This document shows positions 35,400-46,592 of a stretch of DNA of 64,000 nt, one piece after another. Source of the stretch: Brachypodium distachyon (taxonomy: Eukaryota; Streptophyta; Magnoliopsida; Poales; Poaceae); contig NC_016135.3 in NCBI RefSeq assembly GCF_000005505.3, positions 12,680,613-12,744,612 on the forward strand, given 5' to 3'. A model generated the notes under the pieces. That model made no database searches. It saw only the letters and a list, made by a program, of their open reading frames with translations, and had not been told where the DNA came from. Within the stretch, counting starts at the first letter, position 1, and every line of letters starts with the position of its first letter. The position numbers and the translations under genes are program-made.

Positions 35400-35672
35400 C
35401 TTATTCCAGTCTAATGAAAAAATAGCCCTCCGGCTCCGGGCTCCGGCCTGACAGGGCGGAAAAAATGCTGCCGCGCCGAATTCAGAACAGGGATAGCAGC
35501 GGAACCGAAATTCCACCTGCCTGCTCCGAATCCAACGAATCACCGCCTTGATGGTCACCTGCCGCCGGGAAGGGAGTTGATGGTGAAGGATTTTACGAGA
35601 GATCCCAACTTCACCATCGCTCCAATCCAATCGCCACCACTGCCAAAGACCGATTGGTCTCTGATACCACTT
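35400..35672 (-). mobile_element. Chromovirus leader with primer-binding site (truncated)
   Basis: On the - strand, TGGTATCAGAG follows the LTR end after a few bases. This matches the initiator-Met tRNA primer site. The leader continues to about 35400, where it stops in T-rich sequence. It belongs to a second copy or a recombined array, because the pol gene lies on the other side of the LTR. Confidence 0.65.
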
Positions 35673-36012
35673 TGTCAGACCCCAGATCACATAATAGAAC
35701 TAAAGTAACGAATCAACACAGGGGAATGAGTAGGGGCGCCTCTTACGGATGAACCCTAGAGCGAAGCTCTTTAGCGAGTATAATGTATATTGTTTTAAGC
35801 AAAGCTTGGAGAATAAGATGATAACTTTACAGGGCACTAGGCCGGCCAACTATATAGGCAAACTCTTACTGCAGTAAAAGCAAGAGAGAACGAAGTGAAC
35901 GATTGCCGGAACTGGAAACAGTAAAGGTAACTTTGTAGGAGATAATCGCTTTGCACTGTAGCTTCTGAATAATAAGGCAGTGTTGAATTCTTCAGTAGTA
36001 CAGGACCTGACA
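35673..36012 (-). mobile_element. LTR of Reina-like chromovirus, 340 bp
   Basis: On the - strand it begins TGTCAGGTCC and ends GGGGTCTGACA. A purine tract (AGAAGGGGGAAT) precedes it on the pol side, and the primer-binding site follows it on the other. A 340-bp LTR is in the size range of Reina elements. Confidence 0.8.
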
Positions 36013-36022
36013 ATTCCCCCTT

Positions 36023-37727
36023 CTAGAGAGACTCCTTGTCCTCAAGGAATATGTTGCGGAGCAAACCATTTTTCCACAGTAATGCGAAAGAAGTCAGGGA
36101 AAACTTCTTTGATGAAATCTGCATCCTCAGTAATGTGGCATCTTCAAGAGAGAAATTTTCCCATTGAATGAACCATTGAGCCACGGCGACATTGTTACGA
36201 GGGACTTGACGAACATTCAGAGCAAGTGCTGGTTTTGTGCGAAATGTGCCATCAGCGCTTACTAGAGGCAGGTCAGGACTGGGAACCACTTTGGAACCAA
36301 GATGTTCTTGAGCTGGCTCACATGAAACACCGGAGGGATCTTTACTCCCTCAGGTAATAATAGCTTCTAAGATACTTGCCCCACTTTGTGCAGTACTCGG
36401 AATGGACCATAGAACTTGCTGTGAAGTTTCAGAGGGCCACGAAAACCAAAAGCAGCCAGACGATAAGGTTCCATTTTCAGGTATACCATATCACCATCAG
36501 AGAATTCTCTTTCAACTCTGTTCAAATCAGCGTACTTCTTCATCCTGGCTTGAGCGTGAGCAAGATTCAGTTTCAGTTGGTCCAACATAGCTTGTTTGGC
36601 TGTTAAGAATTCTTGAGCATCAAGATCAGCAGGCCCAGGGACTGAAAGCTCACTGATGAGAGGAGGAGGAAACCCATACATAGCTTGGAATGGGGAAATC
36701 TGCAAGGAAGTATGAAAAGCAGTGTTGTACCAGAATTCTGCAAGTGATAACCATTCAGTCCATTTGGTGGGGGCATGGAATGTCATACATCTAAGGTAAT
36801 TTTCAAGACATTGGTTGACCCGTTCTGTTTGTCCATCAGATTGGGGATGATATGCAGAGCTGTATCTTAACTCCACTTTCATTGCTTTGAAAAGCTCCTT
36901 CCACATATTACTTGTAAAGATTCTATCTCTATCCGAGATAATAGCTAGAGGAGGTCCATGCAGTTTAAGAACATTGTCAATGAAAGCCTGAGCTACAGAT
37001 TTGACAGTATATGGATGGGACAAGGGAATGAAATGAGCATATTTTGTTAGTCTATCAACCACTACCAATATAACGTCTTTACCATGGGATTTGGGTAGGC
37101 CCTCAATGAAATCCATTGAAATATGTGTCCAAGCCATGTCAGGAATTGGTAAGGGATCAAGAAGACCGGGATAATGGCAATGCTCATGTTTAGATCGTTG
37201 ACACACTGGACAAGAAGCTGTCCAAGAGGCGACATCTTGTTTCATCCCAGGCCAATAAAATAACTTTTTCAGTCTATGATATGTGGCTCGCATGCCAGAA
37301 TGTCCCCCAACTGCAGAAGAGTGTAAAGAGGTGAATAAGTGTTGTCTCAAGGTTGTGTTGTTGCCTACCATGATTCTGCCCTTGTATCGTAAAACTCCAG
37401 AATGAACAGAGTGTGGACATTGGGCATCAGGAGGTGAGATCAACAATTGTTCAAGGAGTTTCTGACAATTAGAGTCCTGGAGGTAGCTAGCAGTAATGTC
37501 TTTGATCCATTTAGGCGTAACTGTACTAATTGCGAACAGATTTGTAAATTTCCTGGAAAGAGCATCAGCTACTGTGTTTTCCTTTCCTTTTTTGTATTCC
37601 ACTTGAAAATTGAATTCCAAAAGCTTCAACATGAGCGTGTGTTGAATACCTTCAGCAATTCGTTGCTCTGTGATGTATTTCAAACTTTGTCCGGATGATT
37701 AATGTGTTTCCCAGAAAATAATGTTTC
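36023..37727 (-). pseudogene. Reina-like chromovirus pol fragment (RNase H end, integrase, chromodomain)
   Basis: On the - strand 37683-36367 is open for 438 codons. It starts in the tail of RNase H (EYKKGKENTVADALSR). A HHCC integrase zinc finger (H..H near GGHSGMRATYH, CPVCQ) and a DDE core with MDFIEGLP, IISDRDRIF and SDGQTERVN follow. The GPFRVL motif is close to the frame end at 36367. A stop and a frameshift follow; the remaining 36289-36023 frame has a chromodomain-like block (WFIQWENFSLEDAT). Just above 37683 a small deletion shifts the RNase H frame. The fragment is cut at 37727 by the Tat-element LTR. A chromodomain tethers integrase to heterochromatin in related elements. Confidence 0.85.
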
Positions 37728-38732
37728 TGTCGTCGCTCGGTGCTCCGACGCCGGGGGCGTGCGGCCACGTCCCCCTTTTAGGTTCGGTAGGGGCGTCTGG
37801 GGCGGAGACCCGGTGATCGCCGGCACGGCCGATGAGGCCCTACGGGGCCGGTGAGACAAAGTGCTAAGGGTGCGCGCTAGTCCAAGAACAAGTGCACGCA
37901 CGTTTTTTACCCAGGTTCGGGCCACCTGAAGGTGTAAAACCCTACGTCCTGCCTGTCTGAGCTGATATTGATTATGGATCAAATGTTTACAAGTTGCCGG
38001 GCAAGTTCCCGGATTTCTTCTTAATGTCTAAGGACTCCTTACTGCTCTCTGCTGGCTGTCTACTGGAGCCAACTGATCCTCGATCTAACGAGCTAGCGAA
38101 TGGAACTTGTGGAACTAAACAACTGTCCAACAATGCCGAACCCCCTGACCGTTGGCATGGGTCCTCCATTTATACATAAGGGGATGCCACATGTGCCACG
38201 GTGCATGGGCTACAAGTATCCAGCGGGGAGGCATGCAACTCCCCCCGATGAGCTGGTGGCGTGCATGAGTGCCATCTCCGCTGCTAGGGGCCTAAGACCC
38301 TAGGGTAGGATTAGACAACCACTGTTGCTTGGATCGGACGGGTAAGTACCCGTCGGTCGGCTCGTTTACTGAGCCGCGTGCCTTGCTCTTTGCCTTGGTG
38401 CGACTGCGCGTCACGCGCCCGCCACGCGCCCGCGTGGCGCTGTCAACTGGGCCCCACGCCCGAGGCGGGGGCACGCGCCCGGGAACCCTCAGTCCCAGCA
38501 AGTCGACCTCGGGAAGCACCCGGGCCCAACGCACCCGGGAACCCCCTCCCGGGAAGCAGCTTCCCGGGAGGTGCCCAGGCGGGAATATTCCCTGAAGCCT
38601 GCTAGACCCTTTCGGGCTGCTAGCTTGCCGGGGAGCTCATAGGCACTCCCTGGGATGAGACCTTCCCGGGAACCCGGGAAAGGAGCCCACGCGTCGCGCA
38701 GCGGTGGTACCCTGGGTGCCACTGGCGCGACA
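37728..38732 (-). mobile_element. 3' LTR of left Tat element, 1005 bp
   Basis: On the - strand it starts TGTCGCGCCAGTGG and ends GAGCGACGACA, so the outer bases TGTCG/CGACA are inverted. A TATA-like TGTATAAATGG lies at about 38168-38178 (- strand). The purine tract GCCCGGGGGCTA directly precedes it. It matches the start of the LTR at 63776 with many differences. Confidence 0.88.
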
Positions 38733-39135
38733 GTAGCCCCCGGGCGTGGGCCGGCATCACCTGTTCCCGGAAGGGTCTCCCCCTGGTCGGTTGCTGGGCT
38801 ACGCCCTTAACCGACGCGTGGGCCCCGATCAGTCGCGGGCCCGCGTCCCTTCGCTGCCCCGTGTACGGCGCCGTTACAAGCGGAGCAGTGGACCCGCGAT
38901 CTTCGCCCTAACTCCCCCCCTAAATAGGGTAGTTAAGGCCACTCCGCGCATTATTCCTAGTGATTAGGAGTTATCCCCGCGCACCCGTAGGGTACGGAAC
39001 CGGCCGTTACCAAACGGCCGGGCGTCATAAAGCCTCTACTGTTGCCAAAAGGGGAACAACACTTTGCCCTTTCGCCTCCATCCTCTTCCGCATCTCGTAT
39101 CCCTGCGCCCCTGCCAGCTTCCGCCCTTGCTTTCC
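38733..39135. other. Polypurine tract and leader of antisense ORF
   Basis: 38733-38745 complements the purine tract next to the LTR. The rest is GC-rich and likely holds the promoter and 5' UTR of the + strand ORF. The mirrored right-arm sequence is 63366-63775. Confidence 0.6.
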
Positions 39136-42100
39136 ATGGCGCCCCCCACCACCAGGAAGGGGAAGGACGCCCAGACTTCGAACAAGCCAGCGACGAGCAA
39201 GACCGAGGCGGCAATCAAAGCGGCTGCCGCCAAGGACCAGAAGAGGCGGGAGATGCGCGCCACAGTCGCCTTCTTCCGCCCCGGCTACAATGGCGAGGCG
39301 CTGGGGAAGCTCAGGCACGCCGTCGCCTCCAGCTTTAACGAGCACGGGGAGACGCAGATCTTCCCGGCGGGCACCGAGCACCAGGACAACGATTTCCGGG
39401 TGTTCGCGCACTTCCTCCTCTGCAGCATGTGGCCGCCCTTCTCTCTGTTCCTCCACGCACTGATGGAGTCTTATCAGTTGCGGGTGGCGCAGCTCCACCC
39501 CACCTCGCTGTTCCTCCTCGCCACCTTCCAGTTCCTCTGCGAGGCGTTCGTGGGGGTGATGCCGTCGGTGGGGCTCTTCCGCCACTACTTCTACCCGCGC
39601 ATCGACAACGCGAAGGCGATGTCTTCAAGGGTGGTCTTCCGCGCCTGCGACTAGATGAAGTCCGAGTTCATCGTCCGGTCGGGGAAGAAGATTGAAAAAG
39701 AGTGGCGGGGCGATTGGTGCTGGGTCCGGGTGGAGGACCCCCAGGAGTTCATCCAGTCGTCGACGGAGATGCCGGTACCCCAGAACGGCTAGCAGGACAG
39801 GTACCATCGCGACGCCGACCTCCTCCCCATTGTGGAGAAGATCAAGGCGCTGCGGCTAGCGTGGCTCACCGATGTTGACGTGGCACGCACCTTCGTCCAT
39901 CGGCGCATAGCCCCGCTGCAGCTACGTTCCCGGCCCGCGTGGATGTACACGGGCTCCGCGGACAGGACACGCCTCCAGGCGGACGGCATGGACTTGGAGT
40001 CCCTCAGGACATGGGTGAGGGGGATCTCCGGCGAGATCTTCCAATCGACGGAGTCCCCGCCGGGGGTTTCTGCTCTCCACGCCGGCGTCAAGGCGCTCAG
40101 CGACATTGTCGGCGCCTTCCCGCCCTGCAACGAGTGGGGGCTGATGGACGTCACCCCCACCCGGGTCCCGCACGTTCCCCCGCAAGCACCCCGTGGGAAG
40201 CAGGTGCTCGAGGAAAGCGAGGGCGGGTCCGAGCCCAGCTGGCCCTCCCTCCGGTCGATGGACGACGAGGCGGGCCAGGCGGCTGCGTCCCCGGAAGTTG
40301 TCGCCGTGGAGGACGACGACGAGGAAAGCAGCGTCAACGCGCCCTTGATCGTGAGAAGATCGAGGGCGTTCGCAGCGGCCGCAGCCATCTCCTCAACGGC
40401 GACGTCTGCCCCGGCAGCGGCCACCAACCCGACGGCCGCCGCCGCTTTTGGGGCGCCCGTCGGTACCTCGACGGCATCCGCGGCAACTGGGGCCGCGGGT
40501 GCCTCGGTGGTGGTCCCTGCCTTGGCGGCGGTCGCCAGCACCGCGGTGGGAACCGGTCCTGGGGTGCCTGCCGGTACCCCGGCAGCGCCAGCGCCTGCGG
40601 GGGTCACCGGCGCCCCGGCAACGGCCTTCGCCCCGGTGGCGTGGGCCTCCGCGAGTTTGGCTCCCGGCGCCGCGGCGGCCTCGCCGACGACACCCGGAGC
40701 CCTCCGGGTCTCGACAACGCCTCGGGCGCCCACGGCGCCGCCCACCCGTGGGGTCTTCCGGGGTTTCGCGCTCCGGCGCAACCCCCCGAAGTCCTCCTCG
40801 CCGGCGGGTGCCAGCAAGAGGGCGAGGAGCGATTCCCCGCCTGGCACACCAAGCAAGAGGACGCGCGCTGACGCCGGCGGCGCGGCCGCCCCTGCGGCCG
40901 CGGGGGCCAGCAGCGGCACGGGTGTGTCCCTTGGCGACCCAGCTCCCACGGACGCAGGCCCGGCCCCGGGTATGTGTTCGTTGATTCTCTGCAACTGCAA
41001 TTTCTGTTAGCCAAACTCACGACCATACCTTCTCCTTCTGTAGTGAGCGGCAACTCGCCCGCGACAAGCTTCTTGGACGCTCCCGCAGGCGCAGGCGTGG
41101 TAGGGGAGGCTGCCCCGGGAAGCCTGACAACCGCACAAGGTAACCGCCCCGGTCGCCCTTGTCCGCCTTCGATAGCTCCAGCCGTCGCCGATCCTCATGC
41201 TTCTCATTGCTGCAGGCACAGGTGCGCCCCTACTAGGAACGGGCGCACCCGTGGTCGACCCTGACTCGGCCGTCGAGGCCACGGGGGCGGAGGTTGAGTC
41301 GGAAACGGCTCTCACGTCCGGCCCCGCTGCGACGGACACAGCGGCAGCAGAGGACACCGTCACGCCGTGACGTCACCTGGCGACGCGCCCGAAGCCGCGG
41401 ACGTGGCCGGCTCGGGCTCACCTGTCGTCCAACAGGGGGCAACCCCCGCCGGAGGTAGGGAGCCTTCTCCAACCCTGGGGTCTCTAAGCGCAGGCGCGGG
41501 CGAAGTTGCCGGGGAAGGACGGCAAGACCCTCGGGAGCAAGTTGGCGACCCCGCGCCTAGCTCCACTTCGGCAGCAGGGGCTTCATGATCCTCGGGGGCT
41601 CTCCCAGCACCGACCTCGGCACCCTCGCCGGGGTCGCTTGGAACCCCCTTGGGATCCGAGCGTCTTTGAACGGGGGCACCGGTTCTTGGACGTCGTCCGG
41701 GACCAGCAATTTGCCTTCGTCACCTCCTACAACGAGGTGAGGGAGCGCCACACCGCCGCCAAGAATCAACTCGGCGAGGTGCGGGAGGCCGTGGAGAGAG
41801 AGCGGCGCGAACTCTCCCGGCTGCGCGAGGAGGCGCGCCTCGCCGAAGAGGAGGCACGGCTGGCCCGGCAAGCCCTAAAGGCCGCTCAGGAGCCGGTAGT
41901 CGCAAAGACCGAGCTCCGTCGGCAACTGGAGGTCCAGCGCGTGGAGCTCCAAGGAAGGCTCGACACGATGCCGGCAACTCTCGAAACGGCCCGGAAGGAG
42001 CATGCCGAGGTGCGCGCGACGGCCCAGACGCGGCTGGACGAGAAGAGTGAGCTGATCGCCAATTACCGCGGCAAAATCCAAGGCCTCCGCGTCCTGCTGG

Positions 42101-42762
42101 AGGTCCAGGTCAAGGCTGCCGAGGATGCGGCGAGAGCGGCGGCTCGGCACGAGGCCGAGCTCAACTCCGCGAAAGACAGAGCGGCCAGGCTCGAGGCCTA
42201 GTTGGCCGCCGTCCGGGAGGAGCTCGCCAAGGCCGGCGAGGCCAACGCGACCAAGGCCGCAGAGCTTGCGAAGCTGGAGGGCCGCGTCAGCAAGGCCAGG
42301 AGGGCCGCGCAAGATGCCCGACTCCATCATGGCACGCTGATCGGGGAGCGGCAGCTCGAGACGGAGAAGGTGACGAAGATCGCCCAGTCGCTGCGCGACT
42401 TGCTGCCCAAGTTCGAGCTGCAGGCGGCGGAGGTGGACGGCACGGACGTCACGACGCTGATCCCCTTCTTCTTCGACTTGGTGGGTAAGCTCGGGGCGCT
42501 CGATGTCTGGATCGCCAGGTATGGCGCCATCGAAGTCGCCAACTGCGCTCGGGAGGTTCCCGGGACAATCCTCCCGCGGATTCATCTCCGGGATCCGGAG
42601 TTTCCCTTCGAGCCCCTGCTGGACGCTTGGTCCGACAGCGAGGACGAGCCCACGCACACCCAAGCAGTGCGCGAGTTCGTTGACGAGGTCGTCGAGCGGA
42701 TGCAGATGAAGCCGGAGCCTGATCTCCCCGCCGACCCCCCGGCCGAAGACGGCGACAACTAG
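39136..42762 (+). pseudogene. Antisense additional ORF (PF04195-like plus coiled coil), left arm
   Basis: ATG 39136 (MAPPTTRKG) opens a frame antisense to gag-pol. Its first 170 codons resemble the 'putative gypsy type transposon' family (AVASSFNEHG, DNDFRVFAHFLLCSMWPPFSLFLHAL). TAG at 39652 and 39790 interrupt it; the frame then runs to an Ala/Pro-rich section ending near 40969. Introns fit 40970-41043 and 41140-41215; TGA at 41368 stops exon 3. From about 41640 a long coiled coil rich in Glu/Arg/Ala follows (to 42330), broken by TAG at 42199. A conserved tail (LRDPEFPFEPLLDAWSDSEDEP) ends at TAG 42760. Function is unknown. The right arm carries the same gene with different lesions. Confidence 0.75.
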
Positions 42763-42935
42763 TTGCCGCAGCCCCCAGCCGCGCTCGTTGCTTCCACTGT
42801 ACCTTCTTTTGTTTGCTTTCCCTGCAAGTATGGCACTTAGTGCCGGTTGAACAATCACCTTTTGATTAGTCCGTGTAATCATTCGACACTTAGTCAATCA
42901 AGCTTGTTAATTTGTTCAATTTTTTGTCCCTTATT

Positions 42936-43560
42936 CCTGAGGCTGCCTCGCGGGGTGGTTCCCTTAGCCTTTGCGTGTTGCGCCTTGTGTTGCCGGGGAC
43001 TCGCATGCCCCACCCTTGACCAGACCAGGTACCCGGGACGGACCCGTGGTGCCGACCTGGGGCCAAGCCGTAGGCGGCGAGCCACTCCACTTGCGGGGTA
43101 ACTACTCCAAGCCATGCCCTCTCGGAACGGACCCGGGAGCCACACGGGGAGCGCACTCCCCCCGCAAGCGTCCTCCTCACACCTCGGCCACGCGCAGGTT
43201 CCGAGACCGCACTTGGTGAAGCAGCGTTAACTCTTAGTTAAGTAAATTTTTCAACAAGTTCGTTGTTCCTGATGCTGTCTAGTGGGGTGGCCCCTTTTAG
43301 CCTTTGCGTATTTTGCCTTGTGTTGTGGGGGACTCGCGCGCGCCTCACCCTTGACCAGACCAGGGACCCGGGACGGACCCGTGGTGCCGACCTAGGGCCA
43401 AGCGGTAGCGGGGAGCCACTCCACTTGCGGGGTAACTACTCCAAGCCGTGCCCCTCCGGGACGGACCCACGAAGCCACACGGGGGGCGCATTCCCCCCGC
43501 AAGCGTCCCTTTTAACACTCCAGCTACGCGCGGGATCTGGGGCCGCACCCAGCGGGACAG
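42936..43560. repeat. Tandem duplication, about 332-bp period, left arm only
   Basis: CCTGAGGCTGCCTCGCGGGG at 42936 recurs as CCTGATGCTGTCTAGTGGGG at 43268. Both continue through CACCCTTGACCAGACCAG and GGTAACTACTCCAAGCC. The mirrored right arm (about 58230-58540) has one copy. Confidence 0.85.
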
Positions 43561-44214
43561 TGCTCAGTTTCGTTCAGCTCTTAGCGAATTCAGTGTTCAC
43601 GTTCAGACACTTAGCTTTTCCGTTCGGTCCAATGCTTCGTGACGCTCGGCGGTAGATTGCAGGCGGGACACTGCCTTGGTAGGAACCCAACTTGGGTACC
43701 TGTTCAAGGGAAATGATCTCTGAGGGATGCGGCAGGAGCGCGGGGGCAGGATCGCCGCCAGCGGCAATCGCCGACGATGATGCTACCACCACGCCCAGGC
43801 GGCAACCCTCGCCTTCAGGGACAGACCCTGGCCTTCAGGGAGGAACCCTGGCCTTCAGGAACGAACCCTGCCTTAGGAGGACTCCACCCCGGGAGCAGCC
43901 GCAAGACGGCTATAACGTCCTCGCCGCTAGCTGCGCCCCACCCTGAATGGCGGGCACGGGTGGCGAGGAAGTTATAGCCTCCCAGCGATAGCCCCCGCAA
44001 CTGGTGAGACCTGGTTTTTTCTGGGGAACTCGTCCCAAGGGGTGTGACAGCCCTTGTTGCCCGGGAGCAAAACTGCTCGAGGGCCGCGGCGGGGATGCGG
44101 TGATGGGCCGGAACGGAGCGACGAGCGCCGGCACTGGCGTCATCATAGCGTCCTCGCAATGACCTGCACCCGAAAAAGGCTCTCTCAAAGGGAATGCGGC
44201 CGGGTCTCTATGAT

Positions 44215-44610
44215 AGTGCACCCGTCGGCACAAGGAACGGAGGGCATGCACTATCATAGAGTCTCCGCGGCAGCCCCTGCTCCTTGCGGAGGTGTCCTAT
44301 GGAGGGGGGCGACAAGGGCACTGTGGCAATGCACCCTGTCAGCGCCGGACGGTGATGGGATGCACCATCACAGTGCCTCTGCGGCGACCCTCGCCCAGGA
44401 GCCGCCCACTTGAGGAAGCGCGGCAGGGGCACAACGGCAGTGCACCCGTCGGCACAGGACGCCGATGGCATGCACTCCCATCGTGCCTCTGTGGCGTCCC
44501 TCGGGGCGGGCTCGATGGGGTGATGCAGCAGGGGCGCAATGGGAGCGCACCCGCCGGCGCTAGGCGCCGGCAGGAAGCACCACCTCCGTGCTTCCGTGGC
44601 ACCACCCGCC
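44215..44610. repeat. Degenerate tandem repeat, about 110-bp unit, left arm
   Basis: AGTGCACCCGTCGGCACAAG (44215) recurs in altered form near 44329, 44438 and 44543. Each unit includes a short inverted pair such as ATGCACTATCATAG, which can form a hairpin. The right arm has the same array at about 57280-57670. Confidence 0.7.
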
Positions 44611-44961
44611 TTAACGGCCCCGAACCCGGCTTCGCTCTGAGTCGTTCCATGGTTGGGGCATGCCTTTTATAGGCGCGGGAGGAGGGTTTGCCACCGCGCG
44701 CGACAGACCCGCGCAGCACCGTGGCGCCCTTCCTTCGAACGCGGCGCAGTTTCCGCCGCCATGTTTACCAGGCAAACGTGGCACACGTGGCGGCAACCTG
44801 TCAACTCAGAAGCCTCGGAGTGCGGTGAGCCCCTTGTGTTGCAGTCCTCCCCCACCACAAGGCACCGGTGTATGGTGCGACCCGTGGGCAGCTCACGAGC
44901 ACCAGAGTATACAAGATTTCACCCTTTCCTGCAGGTTAGACTCTTACCAGGCTCGAGGTGC

Positions 44962-45152
44962 TGCATGTTGCGGGAAGCCCGTCAACGGCAGGTCCAGTGA
45001 TGCACGTTACGGGAAGGCCGTCAACGGCACGTCCAGTGATGCACGTTGCGGGAAGCCCGCCAACGGCACGTCCAGTGATGCACGTTGCGGGAAGCCCGCC
45101 AACGGCACGTCCAGTGATGCACGTTGCGGGACGCCCACCAACGGCATGTCCC
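44962..45152. repeat. 39-bp minisatellite, about five copies
   Basis: Units start at 44962, 45001, 45040, 45079 and 45118 (TGCACGTTGCGGGAAGCCCG then CCAACGGCACGTCCAGTGA). Units three and four are identical. There are no spacers and no CRISPR character. The right arm retains about two copies near 56710-56785. Confidence 0.92.
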
Positions 45153-45421
45153 GTGCCGGGACGACCCGGCAACAGGTTTACGTTTCGAGGCCACAACAGC
45201 GCCCTGCTCACAACCAAGTATGGAAAGACACCTTTGTGCACATAAAGCAGTAGACAAAAGAGGGAAAAACACGCGAATAAACAAGGCAAATCCAAAGCTT
45301 AGGGGCGAAACACTTATCTTTATTCAGGATTAACTAGGGGTTTACACGCGGAGGCTGGCCGGTTACACTAGTTCGAGAGGTATGCATCGGAGGCATCACC
45401 TGAGGGTCGGGCTCCGCCGCT

Positions 45422-46592
45422 TCACGGGTAGAACTTGCGCAAGTGCTCAATATTCCAGCTATTGGGCACCGGCAAGCCGTCTTCGGTTTCCAGGCGGACA
45501 GCCCTCGGCCTGGTTACCTGCACTACCCGGAAGGGGCCCTACCACTTCGGAGTCAACTTGTTCCCGGCCTTCGTTCCTTGTATCCGACGCAGGACAAGGT
45601 CTCCGTCCTCGAGCCCCCGGGGACGGACTCGTCTGTCGTGATAACGACGGAGTCCTTGCTGGTAGCGCGCGGCTCGCACAGCAGCCCGGCATCGAAGCTC
45701 TTCGATGAAATTTAGATCGTCGACCCTTTGCTCGTGTTGGCTGGTGTCGCCGTATGCGCATACTCGGGGAGATCCGTACTTGAGCTCGAGGCGCAGCACC
45801 GCTTCTGCCCCGTAGACAAGGGCGAATGGAGTTTCGCCCGTTGCCCGACTAGGTGTGGTCCGAATGGACCACAGCACGGGCTAGAGTTCTTCGATCCAGT
45901 GCTTCCCGTGGCCTTTGAGCTTGTCAAAGGTTCTCGTCTTGAGCCCCCGCAGGACCTCTGCGTTGGCTCGCTCCGCCTGCCCGTGGCTTCTCGGGTGAGC
46001 GACGGACGCGAAGCGCAGCTTAGTGCCCATGTCTTCGCAGTAGGCTTGAAACGCCGCGCTCGTGAATTGCGTGCTGTTGTCGGTGATAATGCTGTTAGGA
46101 ACACCAAACCGGCACACAATGCCCTTGAAGAACTTGATGGCCGCCTGGGCGGTCACCTTCCGCACTGGTTCCACCTCCACCCATTTGGAGAACTTGTCGA
46201 TGGCCACGAACAAGTATTCGTAACCGCCAACCGCCCTTGGTAGCTTGCCGACGATGTCCAGCCCCCAGACCGCGAACGGCCATGAGGACGGGATGACATG
46301 CAGGGCCTGCGCTGGTTGGTTGCTCTTCTTTGAGTGGAACCGGCATGCCTCGCACGTCTTCACAAGCCGCTCCGCATCGGCCGGCTAGAGCCTGGGAGGC
46401 CACATGGTGTGAACATGTGCCTCGATGTATGTCTTCCAGCAGTGCGCACCCTTTTTCCTGCGGCACACAGATGAGTTTGACGCCGTTCGCACGCCTGCGG
46501 TAGATGTTACCATCTACCCCAGTGTACATCTTGGCTTGCCGCGCTACACGCTCCGCGGCAACGTCATCTTCCGGGAGAGCCTTCCCTTTCAA
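45422..46592 (-). pseudogene. Integrase, left Tat arm (broken)
   Basis: On the - strand the zinc-finger region (EDIHRG, SHHVAS) starts near 46592 and shifts frame near 46385. The core from 46363 has CEACRFHSKK, GLDIVGK (D), IITDNSTQF (D) and GQAERANAE (E), so the DDE triad is present. TAG at about 45881-45883 cuts it where the right arm reads CAA. The frame resumes at 45877 (LWSIRTTPSRATGETPF) and ends LRKFYP at TGA 45422-45424. Integrase joins cDNA ends to target DNA. The frameshift and stop disable this copy. Confidence 0.85.

Larger units (their letters stand above)
42763..45421. other. Repeat-rich region between antisense ORF and pol, left arm
   Basis: The convergent 3' ends of the antisense ORF and pol meet here. 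It contains the 332-bp tandem duplication, the 110-bp degenerate repeats and the 39-bp minisatellite listed separately. Its many Arg/Pro/Ala-rich frames on both strands look non-genic. The mirror is 56473-58680. Confidence 0.6.

Noticed and set aside
44962..45152. CRISPR-like array
   Set aside because: Units are directly adjacent with no unique spacers, in a plant retrotransposon.
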